Source of the DNA: Candidatus Nomurabacteria bacterium
Lineage (GTDB): Bacteria > Patescibacteriota > Minisyncoccia > Phycocordibacterales > SBAW01
Direction of reading: 5' to 3'
Length of the DNA stretch: 57,962 nt
Assembly: GCA_943349675.1 (NCBI GenBank)
Contig: CALQZN010000001.1
Coordinates: 1 to 57,962, forward strand
The notes beneath the pieces were generated by a model that made no database searches, was not told the DNA's origin, and was given only the letters and a program-made list of their open reading frames with translations. Shown here in pieces: positions 54,037-57,962 of the stretch (within the stretch, counting starts at the first letter, position 1; each line of letters opens with the position of its first letter). A program made the translations under genes and the position numbers.

Positions 54037-55026
54037 TCATGCGGTTTGGTTTTTGAGCTCCCGTCTTGAAGAGTAGTATGAGAACGCAATAAACCCAAGA
54101 CCAATACCTGCGGTGATTACCTCGGGCACGTGGACAACAAGTCCCGCAAACATCGCCATTGCAAGCCCAAAAATAGCCCAATGCGCACCGTGCTCGAGGT
54201 ATTTAAGGGTATCGAGTGTTTTTGCACGCACCAAAAAGACAGTGAGTGAGCGGACAAAGTACGCACCGATACCGAGGCCCACTACAATGATTGGTAGCGC
54301 TGTGGTAAGTGCAAAAGCTCCAATGACGCCGTCGAGCGAGAATGCGGAGTCCAGGAGGTTTAGGTACACAAACATCACTGCGCCCGAGCGCACCACATGT
54401 TTTGACTCGACATTGAGCCCATTTGCCACCCCTTCCGTCACTGTAAACAAAATGATTCCGATGAGCCCACTGCGCAAAATAGTTGCCGCCGAGTCGTGCG
54501 AGAAAAACGAAAGTACGACGAGCATAAGCATCGCAAGCGCTGCCTCTATCGCCTCGATACTTCCCCACTTAGCCAAGTACTTTTCAACAACAGCTATCCA
54601 GTGGATAGTTTTGCCAATATCAAAAAAGAATTTAAGCGACACCATCAGCAAGAATGCCCCACCGAATGCTTTTATCGACGCATCTGCACCAAGCAGCAAC
54701 CGCGTATATTCGGCAGGGTCGGTAAAGGCAAGGAGGGTAATGGCTATAGGTGAGACAAATGCGACAATACTTACAATAAGGATTGGGAGTATCAAGCGCG
54801 TCCCTACCACCGAGAGCAAAATACCCCAGGTCAAAAAGCGTCGCTGCCACAGGGCAGGCATTTCTTTAAGTACTTTGGCGTTTACGACCGCGTTGTCGAA
54901 CGACAATGTGACTTCCAAAATAACCAACAACACTGCAAGCAAAAAAGCTGCTGGACCGCCCCACCACAGCACTGCAAGGAGCCCGAGCACCGACGCGACA
55001 GTAGGGGCGATAAAAATTTTGTACAT
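54037..55026 (-). CDS. DUF475 (TerC-like) integral membrane protein
   Basis: The 329-residue protein has about eight helices and the motifs SFDNAVVNAKVLKEMPALWQRRFLTWGI and LDSAFSLDGVIGAFALTTALPII, with acidic residues in helices, as in DUF475/TerC proteins. These are linked to metal ion export. ATG 55026 is fixed by TATAAT 7 bases upstream. It stands alone between tRNA-His and tRNA-Leu. Confidence 0.9.
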   Translation of the reverse strand: MYKIFIAPTVASVLGLLAVLWWGGPAAFLLAVLLVILEVTLSFDNAVVNAKVLKEMPALWQRRFLTWGILLSVVGTRLILPILIVSIVAFVSPIAITLLAFTDPAEYTRLLLGADASIKAFGGAFLLMVSLKFFFDIGKTIHWIAVVEKYLAKWGSIEAIEAALAMLMLVVLSFFSHDSAATILRSGLIGIILFTVTEGVANGLNVESKHVVRSGAVMFVYLNLLDSAFSLDGVIGAFALTTALPIIVVGLGIGAYFVRSLTVFLVRAKTLDTLKYLEHGAHWAIFGLAMAMFAGLVVHVPEVITAGIGLGFIAFSYYSSRRELKNQTA

Positions 55027-55056
55027 GACAATTATTATAGTTTATTTTGCTTCTGG

Positions 55057-55146
55057 TCACAGATATTTTTCTGCTGAAAAATTCCGCGACCCCGCCTCGA
55101 CGCCGTCGCGTCTGCGGCTCACAAAATGTGTCCCACACATTTTGTG
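55057..55146. repeat. Hairpin/GC-block repeat, copy C, at tRNA-Leu 3' end
   Basis: GTCACAGAT, the hairpin ATTTTTC-TGCT-GAAAAAT (55065-55082), then CGCGACCCCGCCTCG. After it comes a 12-bp perfect inverted repeat, CACAAAATGTGT/ACACATTTTGTG (55120-55146), that includes the last bases of the tRNA. No long direct repeat was found. Confidence 0.75.
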
Positions 55147-55226
55147 CCCAGGACTGGACTTGAACCAGCATGTCTTGCGACGTTACCACCTCAAGGTAAT
55201 GGGTCTACCAATTTCCCCACCTGGGC
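55145..55226 (-). tRNA. tRNA-Leu (anticodon GAG)
   Basis: Acceptor GCCCAGG/CCTGGGC, anticodon loop TTGAGGT with anticodon GAG, a long variable arm (about 11 bases) and T loop GTTCAAG. Discriminator A, as for leucine tRNAs. No CCA is encoded. It lies 9 bases downstream of rplS on the same strand, so it can be cotranscribed. Confidence 0.92.
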
Positions 55227-55235
55227 ATGTTTGTA

Positions 55236-55724
55236 TTATGCGCTAACTTGCTCCTCTTGTGGAGCCTCTGCTGTTGGCTCCTCCACTTCGGACACCTCTT
55301 CTACAACAGCTGCAGGGGCAGCTTTTTCAACCTGGACAGATTTACGCATAGCACGCTTAACGTCGCGAGTAGCCTTCTCGCGGATGAAGTACAGCTTTGC
55401 GCGGCGAGTGCGGGTGCGGCGCAATACTTCAATAGAGTCAATCATGGGCGAGTAAAGTGGGAAGATTTTCTCTACTCCAACACCGCTGGCAACCTTACGA
55501 ACAGTAAACATCGCCCCAGGCTCACTACCGTGTTTAACTGCCAATACCAAGCCTTCAAACGCCTGTTTGCGGTAGTTTTTGGTCACCACCTCTTTTTTGT
55601 TAGCCCCCTTGCTCTTTTTGAGCTCTTCAATTTTTTGCCACACACGCACACTGTCGCCAGCGCGGATACCAAGCGCTGCGCGCTCTTGCATGTTTATAGG
55701 GGTCGTTTGTACGGCTGATTTCAT
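55236..55724 (-). CDS. rplS: Ribosomal protein L19, extended
   Basis: The 162-residue protein has GIRAGDSVRVWQKIEE, RKQAFEGLVLAVKHG, FTVRKVASGVGVEKIFPLYSPMIDSIEVLRR and RRAKLYFIRE, the L19 core, with a long acidic/Ala-rich C-terminus (ATRDVKRAMRKS to EEQVSA). L19 lies at the subunit interface. The start at ATG 55724 (MKSAVQTTPINMQ) is preferred over one 10 codons earlier. It is 32 bases from the RluD-like gene and shares its transcript. Confidence 0.93.
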   Translation of the reverse strand: MKSAVQTTPINMQERAALGIRAGDSVRVWQKIEELKKSKGANKKEVVTKNYRKQAFEGLVLAVKHGSEPGAMFTVRKVASGVGVEKIFPLYSPMIDSIEVLRRTRTRRAKLYFIREKATRDVKRAMRKSVQVEKAAPAAVVEEVSEVEEPTAEAPQEEQVSA

Positions 55725-55756
55725 ATCAATATAGGTTACAGGACTGTACCACAAGC

Positions 55757-56473
55757 TTAAACGCTTCGCAATTCCTTCTCTGCCTGCACAAAATCGGGCG
55801 GCAGCGGCGCCTCAAATGTCCGCTCACCCCCGCGAGGGATCTTTACAGTGAGGGATAGCGCGTGGAGCGCCAGCCTATCAAACCCCAGTAGGGCTTCGCG
55901 TCTTGATGCATAGAGCCTATCAGCCACGATAGGGCGTTGTATCGCTGCAAAGTGCACACGGATTTGGTGTGTGCGACCAGTTTTTGGAAACACCTCTACA
56001 TAGGTAACTTCCGGAGTACGAGTTATAACCCGGTACATCGTCAGAGCCTCGCGCATAACACCATAGGCATTTTTTGCAGAGCGCGGGCCTGTGCCGCCGC
56101 GCGTGCTGCCAATTGGCTTGTCGATAATACCCCTATCATCTTTAATATTGCCGTATACAAATGCGCGATACACTTTGCGTACCTCTCTTGCCTGAAATTG
56201 ACTCTTTAAAAAATCAAAACTCTCTTGGGTACGGGCAACGATCAAGACCCCCGAAGTTTCGCGGTCAATGCGGTGCACGATACCTGGGCGGTCGATAACC
56301 GTGCCGTCGGCCAAAGTCTGCGGCTCCCCTACCCCCACAATGTCGGGGTACTCGGCAAGTAGCCAGTCGACCAGCGTTGCGCGGTCATGCTTGCCGTCGG
56401 CGTGCACGGCCAGGCCTGCGGGTTTGTTGACGACAATAACCGAGTCATCTTCGTATAGGACGGTGGGTTCCAC
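55757..56473 (-). CDS. RluA/RluD-family pseudouridine synthase
   Basis: The 238-residue protein has the catalytic block HRIDRETSGVLIVART (Asp in RIDRETSG), VVNKPAGLAVHAD, and PKTGRTHQIRVHFAAIQRPIVADRLY. Without an S4 domain it is of the smaller RluA type; it modifies uridines in rRNA or tRNA. The start is GTG 56473, only 4 bases after the mature 3' end of tRNA-Val, so no ribosome site fits and its mRNA must come from cutting the tRNA off. The conserved first residues (VLYEDDSVIVVNKPAG) support this start. Confidence 0.92.
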   Translation of the reverse strand: MEPTVLYEDDSVIVVNKPAGLAVHADGKHDRATLVDWLLAEYPDIVGVGEPQTLADGTVIDRPGIVHRIDRETSGVLIVARTQESFDFLKSQFQAREVRKVYRAFVYGNIKDDRGIIDKPIGSTRGGTGPRSAKNAYGVMREALTMYRVITRTPEVTYVEVFPKTGRTHQIRVHFAAIQRPIVADRLYASRREALLGFDRLALHALSLTVKIPRGGERTFEAPLPPDFVQAEKELRSV

Positions 56474-56477
56474 TTTG

Positions 56478-56550
56478 TGCGCGGTGAGGGGCTCGAACCC
56501 CCGACCTTCTCAGTGTAAATGAGTTGCTCTACCAACTGAGCTAACCGCGC
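56478..56550 (-). tRNA. tRNA-Val (anticodon UAC)
   Basis: Acceptor GCGCGGT/ACCGCGC, D arm GCTCAGTTGGTAGAGC, anticodon loop TTTACAC (UAC), T arm GGGGGTTCGAGCCCCTC, discriminator A. No CCA is encoded. The 3' end lies 4 bases before the RluD-like gene start. Confidence 0.95.
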
Positions 56551-56613
56551 ATCGGCCTTAGGCCGAACCCTACTGTACCCCTATTTGGGGAGGTTTTCAA
56601 TACTTTCAAAATC

Positions 56614-56765
56614 TCATGGTCACAAGTATTTTTCCTGACGGAAAAATCTCGCGACCCCGCCTCGCAGTTTATAGAGGAATCGGTCACAGGTTCCAGCCTG
56701 CTGGCTGGCCCCGCGACCCCGCCTCACTCGCCTACGCTCGCTCCGGCCTTCGATTCCTCGTAGTA
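56614..56765. repeat. Hairpin/GC-block repeat, copy D, near tRNA-Arg
   Basis: GTCACAAGT, the hairpin ATTTTTCC-TGAC-GGAAAAAT (56628-56647), then CGCGACCCCGCCTCG. A second GCGACCCCGCCTCACTCG follows at 56713-56730. GAGGAATCG (56674-56682) and CGATTCCTC (56751-56759) form an inverted repeat whose sequence is the T-arm end of tRNA-Arg. So this copy is a compound of two units. Confidence 0.72.
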
Positions 56766-56774
56766 CCTCCAGCA

Positions 56775-56813
56775 ACAAGACAAAACCGCACAATAGGTGC
56801 GGTTTTGTCTTGT
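56775..56813 (-). terminator. Strong hairpin after tRNA-Arg
   Basis: ACAAGACAAAACCGCA pairs with TGCGGTTTTGTCTTGT over 7 bases, a perfect 16-bp stem starting 4 bases past the tRNA. The stem includes AAAA/TTTT blocks but no free T-run follows. Confidence 0.7.
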
Positions 56814-56817
56814 TGGG

Positions 56818-56889
56818 TGCCCCCGCGAGGAATCGAACCTCGAATAACGGCTTAGAAGTCCGCAGTTATATCCGTTTAACTACAGGGGC
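56818..56889 (-). tRNA. tRNA-Arg (anticodon UCU)
   Basis: Acceptor GCCCCTG/CGGGGGC, anticodon loop with TCT in CTTCTAA, T loop GTTCGAT, discriminator A. No CCA is encoded. The anticodon reads AGA. It stands 12 bases downstream of the DedA-like gene stop. Confidence 0.93.
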
Positions 56890-56901
56890 TACCCGGGCAT
56901 A

Positions 56902-57525
56902 TTACCCTAAAAACGGCAAGATACACCACCACACTATCGCGTACAGCACGCCAAGCGCCAACACAGCACCACCAAACCACAAAAAGTACCGGTCGACGAT
57001 GTCGATCACATGTTTGCCATAGCGGCCTGTAAGATACAAAAGCGCGGCCATCCGAGCCCCCCGCCCCACAAAATGCCCCGCAATAAAGAGGAAGAAATTA
57101 ACTTGTAGAAAACCTGCTGCGTAAATAAAGAGCTTGTCTGGCACTGGGGTAAACGATGTTGTGACCATCGTCAAAAATATATGCGAACCAAAGAGATGCT
57201 GTGCGGCCAAAAACGCATGTTGCATCGCATCGCTACGCAACAACAACGGGCCCAGCTGTGTAAATAGAAAGTACGCTATGAAGTAACTAACTATTGCCCC
57301 AGCAATTGATGCAGTTAGGGCGATTGCCAAGTACGCCTTCCACCGCTTAGGGTGCGCCAGCATAAGCGCCACCATAAAAATCTCTGGTGCGATTGGTAAA
57401 AAAATAGTATCAAAGAAGGCAATAATCCCGAGCCATCCCAACGCATGCTTACTTTCTGCATGCCGCACAAACCACTGCCATAACTGGTTCCGATGTGTGG
57501 CTAAACGGGCAAAAAGCAGCTTCAT
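56902..57525 (-). CDS. DedA/VTT-domain membrane protein
   Basis: The 207-residue protein has four to five membrane helices and the VTT signature (GIIAFFDTIFLPIAPEIFMVALMLAHPKRWKAYLAIALTASIAGAIVSYFIAYF, then TMVTTSFTPVPDKLFIYAAGFLQVNFFLFI). DedA-family proteins flip lipid carriers such as undecaprenyl phosphate, which fits a peptidoglycan-making cell; the exact lipid is unknown. It lies 9 bases downstream of the tRNA-binding gene and is cotranscribed. Confidence 0.88.
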   Translation of the reverse strand: MKLLFARLATHRNQLWQWFVRHAESKHALGWLGIIAFFDTIFLPIAPEIFMVALMLAHPKRWKAYLAIALTASIAGAIVSYFIAYFLFTQLGPLLLRSDAMQHAFLAAQHLFGSHIFLTMVTTSFTPVPDKLFIYAAGFLQVNFFLFIAGHFVGRGARMAALLYLTGRYGKHVIDIVDRYFLWFGGAVLALGVLYAIVWWCILPFLG

Positions 57526-57534
57526 AGTACAAAA

Positions 57535-57864
57535 TTATCTCGCAGCAGAGCCCGGAGGTGCCGCAGATTCAAACAAATGTAGTGGCTCACCATCATCCCC
57601 GCCCGCCGCCAATATCATCGCCTGACTCTCGAGCCCCATCATAGTGCGCGGCGCTAGGTTAGTCACAAACGCACATTTCTTCCCCACCAAAGTAGTTGTG
57701 TCAGGAAAATGTTTTGCAATACCCGAAACCACTTGGCGTTTTTCTGTCCCAAAGTTTACTTCCAAACGCAGCAATTTTTCTGACCCAGCAACAGGCTCGG
57801 CCAGCATAATTTCGCCAACGCGAATTTCTACTTTTTTAAAATCATCAATTGAAATAGGTTCCAT
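57535..57864 (-). CDS. Free tRNA-binding domain (MetRS C-terminal/CsaA type)
   Basis: The 109-residue protein is an EMAP-II-like OB fold: SIDDFKKVEIRVGEIMLAEPVAGSEKLLRLEVNFG, RQVVSGIAKHFPDTTTLVGKKCAFVTNLAPRTMMGLESQAMIL. In many bacteria it is the C-terminal domain of MetRS; here MetRS (23891-25324) lacks it. It may bind tRNA and assist MetRS or act alone as CsaA does. ATG 57864 (MEPISI) gives the domain start; a longer frame to 57951 would run through a repeat. Confidence 0.85.
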   Translation of the reverse strand: MEPISIDDFKKVEIRVGEIMLAEPVAGSEKLLRLEVNFGTEKRQVVSGIAKHFPDTTTLVGKKCAFVTNLAPRTMMGLESQAMILAAGGDDGEPLHLFESAAPPGSAAR

Positions 57865-57915
57865 ATACTGTTTAGAGGAAATAGAAGCAAATAGAGTATC
57901 GACGGAGTCTTTCGC

Positions 57916-57962
57916 AGCGCGGCGGCGCGAGAACGAGCAAATTTTTAGCAAAAAATTATGCG
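57916..57962. repeat. Hairpin/GC-block repeat, copy F (partial, inverted)
   Basis: On the plus strand AATTTTT (57940-57946), AGCA, AAAAATT (57951-57957) is the complement of the repeat hairpin in copy A, in opposite orientation, with two base pairs altered in a pairing way. The GC part is divergent. It is cut off by the window edge and lies upstream of the tRNA-binding gene. Confidence 0.55.

Noticed and set aside
54113..55246. 377-codon plus-strand frame over the DUF475 gene and tRNA-Leu
   Set aside because: It is antisense to a convincing membrane protein and to a tRNA, and its product has the Ser/Thr/Arg bias of a shadow frame.

Overview
The window looks like part of a chromosome of a Candidate Phyla Radiation (Patescibacteria) bacterium, most likely of the Parcubacteria/Paceibacteria group. 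The reasons are small compact genes, a type IV pilus cluster of the CPR kind, large secreted proteins with a short N-terminal helical module and a peptidoglycan-binding domain, a self-splicing intron in the 23S rRNA gene, and ribosomal and tRNA-ligase genes in unusual order. This placement is inference; no marker tree was built. The standard genetic code fits all long frames.

Layout. 1-4.4 kb: end of a membrane-protein gene, then 5S and 23S rRNA on the minus strand with no 16S gene beside them; the 23S gene carries a 301-base group I intron without an endonuclease gene. 4.4-7.5 kb: a membrane channel-like protein, a winged-helix regulator, a candidate C/U-rich small RNA, and rplL-rplJ with a leader. 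7.5-16.3 kb: secreted and anchored surface proteins, a RAYT (Y1 HUH transposase) gene and a 696-residue probable surface-layer protein with a long 5' leader. 16.5-21.8 kb: ftsK, recA, an ECF-type sigma factor with a small membrane partner, and efp. 21.8-29.8 kb: rpsR-ssb-rpsF, tatD, metG, an AI-2E-like permease, glyQS and a large anchored protein. 29.8-35.8 kb: type IV pilus genes (pilins, pilC, pilB), including a pilin fused to a beta-propeller. 35.9-44.2 kb: recO, ileS with an inserted histidine-phosphatase domain, argS, a DUF2914 protein and glyA. 44.3-47.9 kb: deoxynucleotide genes (MazG-like, tmk, dCMP deaminase, thyA, dcd, folA). 48-49.3 kb: rplK-nusG-secE. 49.4-58 kb: SIMPL, DsbA-like, mscL, ddl, Nudix, DUF475, rplS, rluD-like, DedA-like and a free tRNA-binding domain, with tRNAs His, Leu, Val and Arg.

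Themes. (1) Many genes, over twenty here, have an extended -10 element placed 6-7 bases before the start codon and no Shine-Dalgarno, so much of the genome appears to be transcribed as leaderless mRNA. (2) Two families of small repeats occur: about 60-bp palindromes carrying inverted perfect DnaA boxes, one of them beside the RAYT gene; and a hairpin-plus-GC-block element with compensating stem changes, found at 3' ends of ribosomal-protein and tRNA genes, in two cases between direct copies of the gene's own 3' end. (3) The thymidylate genes, with glyA nearby, make a compact route from deoxycytidine nucleotides to dTTP. (4) Isoleucyl-tRNA synthetase and EF-P both depart from the textbook form.
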